Shown piece after piece: positions 1 through 11,035 of a stretch of DNA of 64,000 nt (positions are counted from its first letter, which is position 1; each line of letters opens with the position of its first letter). The stretch comes from Coprinellus micaceus (Eukaryota > Basidiomycota > Agaricomycetes > Agaricales > Psathyrellaceae). The notes under the pieces are model-generated. The model ran no database searches. It had not been told where the DNA came from and worked only from the letters and a program-made list of their open reading frames with translations. The stretch covers positions 2,046,001-2,110,000 of the forward strand of contig OX596334.1 in the NCBI GenBank assembly GCA_951394405.1, written 5' to 3'. The translations under genes and the position numbers were made by a program.

Positions 1-1760
1 CATCGTTAGAATTGCGTCCCCTACAATGCGAACTAGATGTGGTGCCTGTGGACCAGACAACGCTCGACCAGTGGAAATACCCACCTTACTCCGGTCATTA
101 TGACGGTGAGCGCATCTGGGGTCGCGGAAGCAACGATGACAAGAGTGGCCTTATTGGTGTTCTGTGAGTCCCCAATACCTCTTAAGGGGTGGGTACTAAC
201 CACCCCGGGTTTTAGTTCCGCGGTGGAGACCTTGATCAAGAGCGGTTTCCAGCCCACACGCAACCTCGTCCTCGCGTTCGGTTTCGACGAGGAGACGAGC
301 GGATTACAGGTTTGTCGTGAATGCTCCCGACATATTGCGTAGCGATATTTACTCAACAACCGCGCTATTTAGGGAGCAGGAGAGCTCTACAAGGTCCTGG
401 ATCAGAAATATGGCAAGGATGGCATTGCCATGGTTGTCGACGAAGGAAGTAAGTGGGCTTTTCATCCCACAGTCCTGGGATTTGGGATTGCTAATGACAT
501 TACCCAGTGGGCTTCTCCGAACAGTACGGCTCCTACGTCGCCGGACCTGGAATCGCTGAGAAGGGTTCTCTCAATGTCCAGGTTGAGGTCAAGGCTCCCG
601 GTGGGCACTCCAGCGTACCCCCTGCTCATACCGTAAGATTTCTCCACAATGACTTTGAGTGACGCGGTACTCAGTGCCCCGGGTTTTCATAGAGTATTGG
701 CGTTCTGTCGGCTCTCCTGGTCCACTTCGAGCAGAATCCTTTCGACGTCCAGCTTGTAGGCGTATCGTCTCCCAATTTTCCAGTCTGTTCTGACGCGCGT
801 TCTCACCTAGACTCGCGACCAACCGATCTACACCACCCTCCAGTGTATCGGCGAGCACGCGAAAGATGTTCCCAAAGGCCTTCGTAAGATCATTAAAAAA
901 GCCGCCAAGTCCGATAAGGCGCTCAGCAAGCTGAGCTCCACCGTTCTGGAGGACCATCTCATGAAGAGTTTAGTTGGTAACACCCAAGCCATTGACATCA
1001 TCGGTGGCGGCGTGAAAAGTAACGCGCTTCCTGAACTCGCCTGGGCCGTGGTCAACCACAGGATCAGCGTGACCGAGTCCGTACTCCACTCCATATTCCC
1101 AACGCCCGTCGCTGATAGGGATCCGTTGCAGGTCTGTCTCCGCACTCAAGGCCAGAGACACCAAGCTCCTCGAACCCATTGCCAGGAAGTTCAACCTCAC
1201 TTATCGCGCCTTCGGCGAACTGCTGACGGAGGCGGGTGCTCCCGCACTTGGCTCTCTCGCCCTCTCGGACATCTCCCGAGGTGGGTTGGACCCCGCACCC
1301 ATTACGCCTACCTTCGGTAGCGAGGGTGCACCATTCAAGTTGTTAAGTGGCACAATTAAGGCCGCATTCAGGGCGTATAGGTCCGGTTTGAAGAGTGAAG
1401 AGTCGGATATCGTCGTTGCGCCTAGCATGATGTCAGGGAACACTGGTGCGTTACCTCTGGGTCCCCGTCTTATAACTGAGGGTTAGGCTGAATATATGCA
1501 ATGTAGACACCCGCTTCTACTGGAACTTGACCCGCCACATCTTCCGTTATAGCCACCAGAACGGTGGAAAGAATAGCAACGCACTATCCCGTGGCATTCA
1601 CACAGTCAACGAGCGTACGTCTTCGTTCTCGGTCCATACACGCGAGCTACAGTTGCCGACTCCTAATCTATACACAGACATCGAGGTGGATGCGTGGCTC
1701 GAGATGATTCAGTTCTACACCACGTTGATCCTCAACGTCGACGAATCAACGGAGGTGTAA
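1..1760 (+). CDS. M20-family Gly-X carboxypeptidase (CPS1-like), 5'-truncated
   Basis: This is a zinc metallopeptidase of the carboxypeptidase S / Gly-X carboxypeptidase group (M20), which in yeast acts in the vacuole on C-terminal residues of peptides. The first exon(s) lie outside the window. Position 36 looks like an intron end (CTAG), after which the frame reads DVVPVDQTTLDQWKYPPYSG. Exons are about 37-163, 216-309, 373-448, 508-632, 693-755, 811-1076, 1132-1445, 1507-1614 and 1678-1760; all introns are GT-AG and 52-63 nt. Visible active-site signatures are GRGSNDDKSG (bridging Asp), FDEETSG (catalytic and metal Glu), VVDEG (metal Asp), APGGHSS (dimerisation His) and the final metal-ligand region GIHTVNEHI. 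The HxD dyad is partly upstream of the window. No frameshift is seen. The gene converges on the CCCH/RING gene, with 194 bp between the two stops. The family is certain; vacuolar location is inferred from the family. Confidence 0.93.
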
Positions 1761-1954
1761 TGCTCTCAAAGGTATCCTCCAGATTCCTCTTGGCTGTTGA
1801 CGATCCGGGTGCCATCATCACTCGGGAATATATATTGCCAAACCTTGGTTACCTATACACACTATGTTTCACGTAGGGTATGCATGGCACAGGACCACCC
1901 CGAGCATCGGGAGAATCGTACAAATGCGGGAACAAGGAGCCGTGAGGATGACCA

Positions 1955-4900
1955 TCACGCTTCACATAACGAGCCGTCATGGATCCTCCTGCTACATTTC
2001 GGGCAGACATCACTGGAGCACTCGGGGCACCGAACCACGATACCCTCCTCGCCGGCGCGATGCACAACTGAACAGTTCGGGGTAGGGCAGAAGAAAAAAC
2101 GACCCGCAGACCTTCGGACCGACGCCGTGAAGACGGCCTTCAAATAGAAGTTCTCCTCGGCGGCGGCGAGGTTATCACGAACAACGACGTAGGACAGGGG
2201 TGCGTCGCACCGCTGCACCACGGCGTCCGGTCCACTGGTGCCTGGTTCGACTTGGGATTTGGAGTTGGAACGAAGAGGGGCGATACACGTGAAGAAGGGA
2301 GAAAGGGGGTTGGAGTCGCGCTTCGCCGTCGACGCCAGGGCGAATTGCAGACACGCCTGGCAATAGGCATGTCTGCAAGTCAGCTTGACAGGGGAGACTG
2401 GGACGCGTTCGCAGAGCGGGCAGAGGTTGGACCCCATGTTTAACCCGGAGGTGGGAGGTGATGGAAAAGTAGCCAATTCACTCACGACGCCTTTTGCAGT
2501 CTCCAGATCTTCTGTGGTCCCGCGAACGGTGAGTTTTGCGGCGACGATGTTCAAAGAGATTTTGTTCTTGCCAAGGGACCCTTGAAGCCTGACGAAACCC
2601 CCCGCCACCAAGCCAGCGATCTGAGCCGTCCGATCGAGCTCAATTTCATGGCATTGCTCAGAGACTTTCTTAAGGATCTTCATTAGGGTCCTCTTTCCTC
2701 GGGCCTGACCGTCAGCTGAACCATAGACGCGGACACACTGGAGACGCTTGTCGCAATGCACGAAGCATGGGACGTCGCTGTTCGGATCATTGATTTTGTC
2801 GATGGCCTTTGCACTGCTGGGCAGGTCGAGATATGGATCCCAGAGTTGGCCGCCGCCGTCATCGAGGACCAACGACCCATCGATGAGCTTTCCCAGTTCT
2901 ACATTGGCCTCCGCGAACGACGTCGATTCATCGATAGACGACCGAAGTTCGACATTATGCGTGTATCCGTCAAAGTCGTCAAGGATAGTGCATTTATTCT
3001 TATGACCGTCACGGATGACGCCGAGCCTGTCTCGAATGCACTCGAATATTTCGGGTAAGACCTTGTAGGATGCGAGGTAGATGTGCTGAACTTCTAGGAT
3101 TGCCTTGCCGAGATAGTTGGGAGTGGACTTGTCCAACGCCCTCGCTGCCTCATCGGCCGCAGAGTACGTCTGCATCGTCACATAAGCGACAGTCCTGAAA
3201 GTGCCATCGTCATGGGGGCAAACTCGGAAGTCCTCGACCCGACCATACTTCTTGAGCTCCTTCCGAATTGAATCCTCGGGAGACTGACTGTAAGATGGTT
3301 CACCAAGGGTTGTGAGTTTGGGTATGGGATCCGTGCAGAAAGAATCGAGCTCCGCCTTCGTGGCACCGGGAGGGAGATTCGTGAGCCGGATGGCGTAGGG
3401 TCCCTTCTTCCCTGGGCGTTCAAAGATCGCACCGATATTTCTGTCCTTGAACGTCGTCTTATCGAGCTTCGCAGCAACGGCTTTTGCTATCGTGATAGAT
3501 GGATAGTAGGACCACGCTATGAGCGTTGCTCCCGGCCATGAAACCATGAGCATTTGACTGTGAAGAGGCGATCGCGCAAAGACGGGCGTCCGAGAATCCA
3601 ACTTCGCCGAAATCAGCTTGGACCCGAACTTCTGATCGTTTAGCTGCTTCACGGCTGCCACTGCATCTTCGGGTTTCGTGAATTCAATGGAGACGGTCGC
3701 CGAGTCCGCGGCCTCGCCCACGAATGCCAACCCCTTTACTCCACCAAAGCTGGCTGCGAGAGTATGTATCTCCGCAGTATTACTATCAGGCGGAAGGTTG
3801 GAGAGAACGACGTTGCGGGAGTCGGCGGCTGTCATGACTGACTGTAGGGAACACCGGTTGTTGAAGTTGACCGTGCATTGATACATGAATCGTTCGAGGT
3901 CGATGTCGGGTTCAAGCTACGATAAGAGATAAATTAGGCTTAGTATCGGTTGTAGAGGGACGCGGGGCACACCTTGGTAAGCTCCGGCTCTGGGCTTGCC
4001 GCTTCAGGCACCACGGGATCCTCAGCTGCTACCTCGTCCACTTGCTGTGGGACCTCTTCGGTGTTGGCATACGATGCTTCGGCCTGCTCGGTCTTGGCGG
4101 GTTCCACATCTTGCTCGTGGTGAAATTGGACCTGATCCTCGGGCAGTTTGTGGAGAAACCAGCAGCTGTCTCCACGCATGCACGTCCCCTGTCCGAAAGC
4201 CTTGCACGGCTGTTGAACCTTAGTCACCTCGCCATCTTCTGTCGGTACTTCTGCCCATCCCCGGTTATCATCCTCTGCCTGCTGGGCCCACGAACCACCA
4301 TCATCCTGGGGTGCCCCTTCAACCTCTCGACCGTCTTCGTGGCTCTCTGGTTCTCCTGGGGCGCCTTCAGTGCTGGTGGGCCACCCTCCGCTATCTTCCG
4401 CCCACTCTTGATCCTTCCATTCGTCTTTGGCCTCAGCTTGGCCCCACGATTCACCCACAGAGTTGTCGGCAGGCTGATCATGCCAGCCAGAGTGACCGGC
4501 ATCGGTCGCCTCCTGAACCTCGGGTTCATCGTCATGATAAAACCTACACTGGTCCCCTCTCGTACACTTGCCTTGCTGATATTTGTAACACGAGCCTCGG
4601 TTCCTCCTCTCCGCGATACTTGAGACTCCCGATCCAGACAAACCCGAGTCCCTTCCTGACCGTTGTCCACTATCCCCGCCACTACTCCGGTCATGTGAGA
4701 ACCGACAGTTGCTTCGCGAGCACCGGCCTTTCGTGAAGTCAAAGCACACTCGAGAACCTGGTTGAGTTCGCATCATCGAACTACTCCCACTCGCGGACCA
4801 GCTGTCGTTCGTGTGAGAATCGCGAAAAGCGCCCCGTCTACTGTTGGCCCTGTCCGTGGTGGCCCCCCACCCATCGCTATTGTCAGCGGGAGCACTCCAC

Positions 4901-6619
4901 CCATTGCTATCGTCGGCGGGAGCACCCCATCCAGCATTGGCTGGCTCTACGACCTTCTGAGTAGGACTGTCCACCCCCCAAGCGTCATCATTGGTCGTAA
5001 CACCCCAGCCATGGTCTTCCTGTCCCTGTTCCTCTTGATCCCCAGAGGTAGAGGGGAGATCGTGACTGTAGTGACAACTTTCGCCATACTTGCATTCACC
5101 GTCATACTGCAAGTTACGGCAGATGGTAGCAAATTTTGGAGGTTGTGACAAGGGGTCGCGTGGAGGGGTTCCAATGTGAGCGAAAGGACACTCGTCGCCA
5201 TTAAAGCACTTCCCCTTCGGCCAAAAGTCACAGGGTTTCTTTGGGGCCACAGGGCGCTTCACGGAAGACTTGGAGACCGCCTTGGTACTTGCACGAGCGA
5301 TGGGAGGGGGAGGGGGAGAAACGATTGTGGTAGTGGGCGGGGATGGGACCGTGGGTTGGGATTTCTCGGTCCGGGATATCGTCCACATATTCGGCTGCAA
5401 GTCTTTAAAGAGCATGGCGTACTCATCGATAGTTAGAGAGTGCCTAAACCTGCACTCCTCCCCGAGACTGCATTGGTTCTGGGCGAGTTGTTTACAAAAC
5501 GGGACACCCCCATCTGTCTTGGGGTCTGCGAATTGGCTCCAGTGGGGAACTATCTCTGTGACGTATGGAATGGGCTTGGGTGAAGCTACGACTGGGTACA
5601 CCCGCCGTTGGGTAGTAAGTTCAGGGGACAAGGCGCGATGTTGGACGTGAGCAGGCGGTGGCGATTTCATGATGGACGTGTAGATATCGGCAGATTCCTC
5701 TTCATCCTCGTCCTCGTCCGCATCCGCGAATCGATCCTCATCGTCACTCTGAGGAGTTTCCGGACCTGAAACGATTAGAATCTCCGGGTCGGATGCGAAG
5801 GTGGAGGCCTCACCCTTTGGCTCCTCTGCTTCGGGGCTTGCGCCTTGATACCAGGCTGAGCCGGATGCGCGACTCTGAAACACGGGACTTTGGGGCCGGG
5901 GAGAAGGGAATTCGTCACGAAGGGGGCTTGCTTGACGTAGGGGTGATGCGATGTTTGGTATAGGGGATAGCCCTTTCGGGCTATCGTCCTTGTCCCTAGG
6001 ATGGCTGAATTTGCACGTTGCGCCCTCCCGGCACTTTCCATTCTTATAATATCTGCAGACGCGTACCGTCGACGAGATAGTTGGGGCTACAGACACGAAC
6101 GTTGTTCAGTAGGCGTATCAGCCGCCGGTCGAGGAGACATACGTGGTGGTGGGTATCGATGCGCAACTTCAGAGGGTTCTGTAGCACCCTCAGAGGGACC
6201 CTCATGACGAAAGTCACATTCGTCACCACCTTCGCACAGCCCCATGGCGTAGAAGTTGCAGATATCCTTTCCTTGCTTCGCGGGTCGAACACGAGGTGCC
6301 GGTGTGGAAGGTGTCGCTGGCTCGATGTCTGGAGGGGTTGGACTGCGATTGATGAGGGTTCCCGCTACACTGGAGGCCGTTGCTGGATACTGTGGCTTGG
6401 GACTGGCAATACTTGAGCTTGGTTTCCGAACATGATGTGAGTTCGGTTTCGGTTTCGGGCTGGAGGAGGAAGCATGAAGTTTTGTGCATCGATCTCCATA
6501 TGCACAGCTCCCTTTCTTGACAAAGTAGCTGCATAACTTCTTGGAATTGGGCCCTAAACAGGACTTCATTATGGCTGTTGGTCTCTATCGACGTGAATCT
6601 TACCTGGCGTAGGGGGCAT
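1955..6619 (-). CDS. Giant CCCH x9 / GW-WG / RRM / RING-IBR protein without RING2
   Basis: The model has four exons: 6604-6619, 6143-6553, 3973-6086 and 1955-3916. The introns (50, 56 and 56 nt) start GTAAGA, GTATGT and GTGTGC and end in AG. The exon sum is 4503 nt, giving 1500 residues beginning MPPTPGPNSKKLC. Nine CCCH zinc fingers occupy about residues 12-790 (for example LCSYFVKKGSCAYGDRCTKLH-type, then CNFYAMGLC, CRYYKNGKC). They are separated by acidic, Trp-rich GW/WG linkers (DNA 4230-4500 and 4790-5025). Two RRM-like folds follow (about 880-957 and 1020-1130), then a KH-like stretch and RING1 from residue 1346 (CPLC...CRHAYCQAC). The last domain is an IBR (CPTPNC...CPECSSDVCPKC...H...C) that stops two residues after its last Cys. 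RING1-IBR is the first part of an RBR ubiquitin ligase, but RING2 with the catalytic Cys is absent and is not found before the next gene. I know no characterised orthologue. RNA binding is likely; ligase activity is doubtful. Confidence 0.88.
4867..4926. repeat. Two-copy 30-bp tandem repeat inside a GW-repeat linker
   Basis: Two adjacent 30-bp units, 4867-4896 and 4897-4926, differ at only four positions. On the minus strand each encodes a ten-residue GW(G/S)APADxSx unit of the CCCH/RING protein, and a third diverged copy (GWGATTDRAN) lies next to them. The unit length preserves the frame, so copy-number change would lengthen the GW linker without breaking the protein. Confidence 0.8.
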
Positions 6620-6838
6620 GGTGGAAGAGAGATACCGCAGGATCGCGGCACAGCGAGGTTATCTGATTTATATCAGTACATGAGGCGACTGCGGCACGGT
6701 GACGAGAGTGAAGAAGAGCCTCTGACTCTGAGTGACGCGCTTCAACTTCAATTAGCGTCACGTGGCCACTCATTCCCAATCCGTCAGAGAACGCGTCAGT
6801 CGCCTTGAATTGATTCGAGCAACGCGTCTTGAACCACC
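6620..6838. promoter_or_regulatory. Shared divergent promoter, CCCH/RING gene and RPT4
   Basis: Only 219 bp separate the two start codons. The interval holds a palindromic CACGTG E-box at 6759-6764, a CCAAT pentamer at 6776-6780 and two ACGCGT palindromes at 6791-6796 and 6822-6827, the latter just before the RPT4 ATG. No clear TATA box is visible. Function of these motifs is inferred from their known roles in other fungi. Confidence 0.5.
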
Positions 6839-8296
6839 ATGGCCTCCTCATCTACACACGTTATGGACGACCGACGGAAAGAAGTTTTGAAGGCATATAG
6901 AGATGTACGTCAAACTTGGCTGCTTCTACACAAGGTGCTGACTGGCGGTCAGAAATTGAGGCAACATGAGGCCAACAGCGAAAGCCTCAAGAACTGTAGG
7001 CCTTTCCAATGGGAACCAAAGTCCACGATCTCACTATCTCCCCAGTGCGATTTTCCTTGAAGGATCTTGAGAAGGGGTATGATAAGACCGAGGAGGATAT
7101 CAAAGCTGTCCAATCTGTTGGTCAGATTATTGGTGAAGTCATGAAGCAACTGGACGACGACCGATGTCCGTAACATTTTACTCCATGTCTATTCAGGGCT
7201 CATAAAGTGCCACAGTTATCGTAAAATCATCGGCTGGCCCTCGCTATGTTGTTTCATACCGACCAGCACTACCCGTCGAGAAGCTGAAGACTGGCACCCG
7301 TGTTTCACTCGACATGACCACCCTCACGATCATGCGGATATTGCCAAGAGAGGTCGACCCCCTCGTATACAAGATGAGCATGGAGGATCCTGGAGGCGCA
7401 TCCTTTGCGGGTATCGGTGGCTTGGGAGAGCAGGTTCGGGAGCTCCGAGAGGTATGTGTCGATTTTTCTGCTAACGCCTTAGATTGTCTGGCTTATTCAA
7501 TACGGCCAGATCATCGAGCTCCCTCTGCTAAACCCTGAGCTCTTCCTTCGGGTGGGTATCAAACCACCAAAGGGTGTCCTCCTCTATGGTCCCCCAGGAA
7601 CAGGAAAGACCCTCCTCGCTCGTGCTGTTGCCGCTACCCTCAACACCAACTTCCTCAAAGTCGTCTCCTCTGCCATTGTCGACAAATACATTGGAGAGAG
7701 TGCGCGTGTCGTCCGAGAGATGTTCGGATATGCTCGCGAGCACGAACCTTGCGTTATCTTTATGGACGAGATTGACGCCATTGGTGGACGCCGTTTCTCA
7801 GAAGGAACCAGTGCGGATCGTGAAATCCAGCGGACGCTGATGGAGGTAAGGATTTTGAAGCCTACTTCGCAGTTAGCACCCAATCTCATGATGAAATGCT
7901 TTGCAGCTTCTTAACCAGATGGACGGTTTCGACTCATTGGGGCGAACGAAACTCATTATGGCCACCAACCGACCTGATACCCTCGATCCCGCACTCATGC
8001 GTCCTGGTCGTCTGGACCGCAAGATTGAAGTACCCCTACCCAACGAGCAAGCTCGACTGGAAATTCTCAAGATCCACGCCGGACCCGTGAACAAGAGCGG
8101 CGAAATCGACTATGAGGCTGTCGTGAAGCTCTCCGACAGCTTCAACGGTGCCGACTTGCGAAACGTTGTCACAGAAGCTGGCATGTTTGCTATCCGGGAC
8201 GACAGGGAGTACATCATCAACGAGGATCTCATCAAGGCAGCACGGAAAGTCGGTGAAGCTAAGAAGCATGAGACTAAGCTGGAGTACTCTGTATAG
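6839..8296 (+). CDS. RPT4: 26S proteasome regulatory ATPase Rpt4 (PSMC6)
   Basis: This is one of six AAA ATPases at the base of the 19S particle; it unfolds ubiquitinated substrates and opens the 20S gate. Exons are 6839-6904, 6953-6995, 7046-7165, 7216-7451, 7510-7845 and 7907-8296, all with GT-AG introns of 48-61 nt, giving 396 residues (family about 390). The N-terminal coiled coil is followed by the OB-domain stretch [12 protein letters not shown]. The AAA module has Walker A GPPGTGKT, Walker B IFMDEIDA, sensor-1 MATNRPD and the Arg-finger region RPGRLDRK. The end KLEYSV lacks the HbYX motif, as expected for Rpt4. The ATG at 6839 (CACCATGG) restores the usual N-terminus [15 protein letters not shown]. 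The gene is intact, and assignment to Rpt4 over other Rpt subunits rests on overall similarity, for example [17 protein letters not shown]. Confidence 0.97.
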
Positions 8297-8652
8297 TTGT
8301 GGCGTAATGGGATGGTTTCCGTTGTCTGACCCCTCCTCCCATCCCGTTTGGTTCAGTTTTTGGCCATAAATGGGCTTGTCGACCAGCGCATTGGATACCA
8401 ATCCTGGGACGGTTTGTACTTCAAGACGAGCCTCAGGTGTGAAAGGGCTAGTTCTGCGTGATGGCGACAGTGAAACGCGTTGTTTGCGGCCCGTTGTGCC
8501 TCGTGGAGGACAGCCAACATAAGGCATGTCAAGTCATTGGGCTTCCGTACTTACCCACCTCCACTGGCACTCCCTCCCCACCACCTTCGTACGACCTGGA
8601 ACCGTCCCCTCTCGAGGATGACCTCATACTTCCCCGATGCCCAACATTTCAA
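8297..8652. other. Intergenic, RPT4 3' region
   Basis: This holds the 3' untranslated region of RPT4 and the approach to the NACHT relic. No further gene is supported. Short open stretches after 8480 run into the NACHT frame but show no recognisable domain. Confidence 0.4.
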
Positions 8653-9545
8653 GATGGATAGCTTTCTTGCCCTTCCGGCGCCCAAGTGTCATCCACAGAC
8701 GAGGACCGCCCTCCTACGAGACGTTTTCACCTGGATGTGTAGCAATGAAGACCCCAGGAGGATCATGCTCCTGAAAGGCGCGAAGGGAACAGGCAAGACT
8801 GCAATTGCAGGAACAATTGCCGACATGTGCCAGGGGTGTGGGTTGCTCGGCGGAAGCTCCTTCTTCTCGTCGGTCTCGAAATCCGAATAGGCGTTCCAAA
8901 CGATATCTAATCGCCACGCTTGCCTATCAGCTCTGGCAGCACCCAAGCCTCCGTCAGGTACATCGGACAGCGTATTCTTTCCGCGATCGAGTACGACCCG
9001 GTCATATTCACCAGGGGCTTGAAGCTCCATCCTGGAGATGGAGGAACTGATTTTGGAACCGCTACGGGTAGTTCAAGGCGGAGGCGTGTTACTGTCCAAC
9101 GGGTCAAGGGTCATCATGATGCAGTGGACGAATGTCAGGCTGAGCAATACCATGACCCGACGCTAGGCAGTCCGAGTCAGATTCAAGCTCAACAGGCCAA
9201 CGAGGAAGATCACCTGGGCATCCTCCATGCAGCCGCTAGCCCTGCTTTTCACTTCCGGATTATGGCCACCAGCCGTTCCGAGAGGAACTCTTCCATCTCC
9301 CTCTCCGAGTGTCTGGAAGCCAGCCCCAGTACAATCAACATCTCCCTGGACAGGAGGTCCGACACAGATCTAGAGGCTGATATCGTCGGGTTCCTCGCCG
9401 CTAGTTTCGCTGAGATTCGACGACGTCATTCGCTTTCCCGGAATTGGCCACACCAAGACTACATCCCGCAGCTAGTGTCCAATTCTGCCGGCTCCTTCCG
9501 TGTAGCCTCCGCTGCGAAACACAACATATCCGAAAGTGCGAGGCG
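8653..9545 (+). pseudogene. Decayed NACHT-domain NTPase
   Basis: The start MDSFLALPAPKCHP and Walker A LLKGAKGTGKTAIAGT belong to the NACHT/STAND NTPases that are very numerous in Agaricomycetes, where some act in NLR-like self/non-self recognition. The reading frame breaks repeatedly. GLLGGSSFF runs into a stop at about 8890, while the expected continuation YLIATLAYQL is in another frame at about 8907-8940. Next come VRYIGQRILSAIEYDP (8959 on), then EELILEPLRVVQGGG (about 9045-9090) in a third frame, and the Walker B-like DAVDECQ with FRIMATSRSE (about 9120-9280) in the earlier frame. Ordinary 50-nt introns do not reconcile these shifts. No C-terminal repeat domain follows. I read it as a pseudogene, although assembly errors could mimic part of this. 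Confidence 0.75.
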
Positions 9546-9661
9546 GGGACTTTTCGTCCCGCCTGTCCAGCCACAGGAACTTTCGAGTTCAACGTACGTT
9601 CTCTACCTCGGTTACGTGGCCAACAAACCTTTTTAACAAGCTCTCCCCCACCAACCTGAAT

Positions 9662-10696
9662 CGCAGCCTAGATGAGGGGATGGATCTTGATCAGCCTGAG
9701 CGAGAGCGACAGATCCACTTGGACGTACTCGTAGGGCCTGCTCCATGTATTCCGGTACAAATCAGCGGAGAAAGGCTCACACACGGACAAGTAACGAAAG
9801 GCGTTCAGATAGAGCCATTGGCCCTAACTATCCTTCAGGATGACGGTCGGCCGCGAATGTATACTGTGGCTCCTGCGATTGCACCTAAAGTCTCGAGCGC
9901 GGAGGAGAAGCTCAGTGAAGCGATCGAGGAAGTCATATCCGCAGAGGGGGACTTCGTGCGGGACATGAAGTATCTTCGCGACGTGCGTACTACCCGTTTT
10001 ATCTACCCTATCTGCACCCAATGTGAGCAGCGGTTAAAGTTTAGGCTCGGAGACGAAGTCGTGAGTTGCAATGTGGCTCGCGTATGTCCTGGAGCCTGGG
10101 CAGTTGTTGGTGTTTATCTTGGCTTTGTTTGACTAGGACCTTCGCTTGCCGAGGAGGAGAGGGAACTCGTTCACATCGCACGAAGGCTTGTTGGCGAAAC
10201 GCGATGGAGAACTCCAGGTCTATCTGTACGACCATGCGATCGTTTTCACCAAGAAACACCGCGAGGGTCCTAAGGTATATCGACGAGTAAGTGCCGCCTG
10301 AGTGCTCTGTCCCCGATCCTCGACTGTCAAGCTAATCTTTGATGATATACAGCCAATTCCCCTGGAACTACTCGCCATCTCCTCGCCAGGTTCTCCCCCA
10401 CCCGCCATCGCGCGCCGGGCACCACGAGGGAAAGGGGATGCAGGAGACTTTATGGAGGAGGAGGTGGACGAACCTGGGCAACAACACTGGATCAATTCGT
10501 CTCCCTAGGCAAGAGAACCTACACCGTGGTGCTCTACGCGAGCAACGCCCTTGCGCATAGGGACTGGCCAGACAGTATCTCGAAGTGCCAACAAATTATC
10601 AAGACCCACAGCATGGTATTTGAAACTGTCTCTCTGGGCAAGGGCTTTTTCTCTGGTACACGAAGAGTAAACTGCGCGGTACCGTTCGGCGAGTGA
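9662..10696 (+). pseudogene. RhoGEF (DH-PH-CNH, Rom2-like) relic missing the DH core
   Basis: Rho guanine-nucleotide exchange factors activate Rho1 in cell-wall signalling. Here the first DH helix is present (EEKLSEAIEEVISAEGDFVR, about 9900-9960), but the sequence then jumps to the end of the DH domain (QRLKFRLGDEV, about 10028-10060). About 150 catalytic residues are missing. After an intron-like gap (10061-10136) the PH domain is recognisable: GLLAKRDGELQVYLYDHA, VYRR, an intron at about 10288-10352, then PIPLELLAISSPGSPPP. A frame change at about 10440 leads to SLGKRTYTVVLYAS and MVFETVSLGKGFFSGTRRVN, the hinge into a CNH domain. A stop at 10694-10696 removes nearly all of CNH. Lacking the exchange core, it cannot be a functional GEF. 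Confidence 0.78.
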
Positions 10697-11035
10697 TTTA
10701 TCTTTCACGGGCAGGCCACCGTCCATGGCATGAAGGTCATGGGATAAATGTTTACAGCGTTATGCCAGAATCATCCTCTGCACCGACGACTGCTTCACGG
10801 CCACCACAAAGGGCGGGTCGTGATAAGATCCTTGTTGCATTGGATGACACCGTCCTCTCGTTACAATTGTCGCGGTGCTTAAATAAATGAGAGTCTATGA
10901 TCTATGGGCTACGGGAATGGCTCGCGATTGCATGGGCCTAATTATTTAAGTGGGTGAGTAAAGTAGTCAAGGAGTAGTAGACATGGAGAGTAGCAATTTG
11001 TTCAACACACCCGGCAGGAACGAATTCAATCAGAA
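10697..11035. other. Convergent intergenic region
   Basis: It lies between the RhoGEF relic and the stop of the sterol acyltransferase. A short open stretch at 10750-10880 (DKILVALDDTVLSL) may be a further scrap of the CNH domain, but it is too short to call. Confidence 0.35.
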
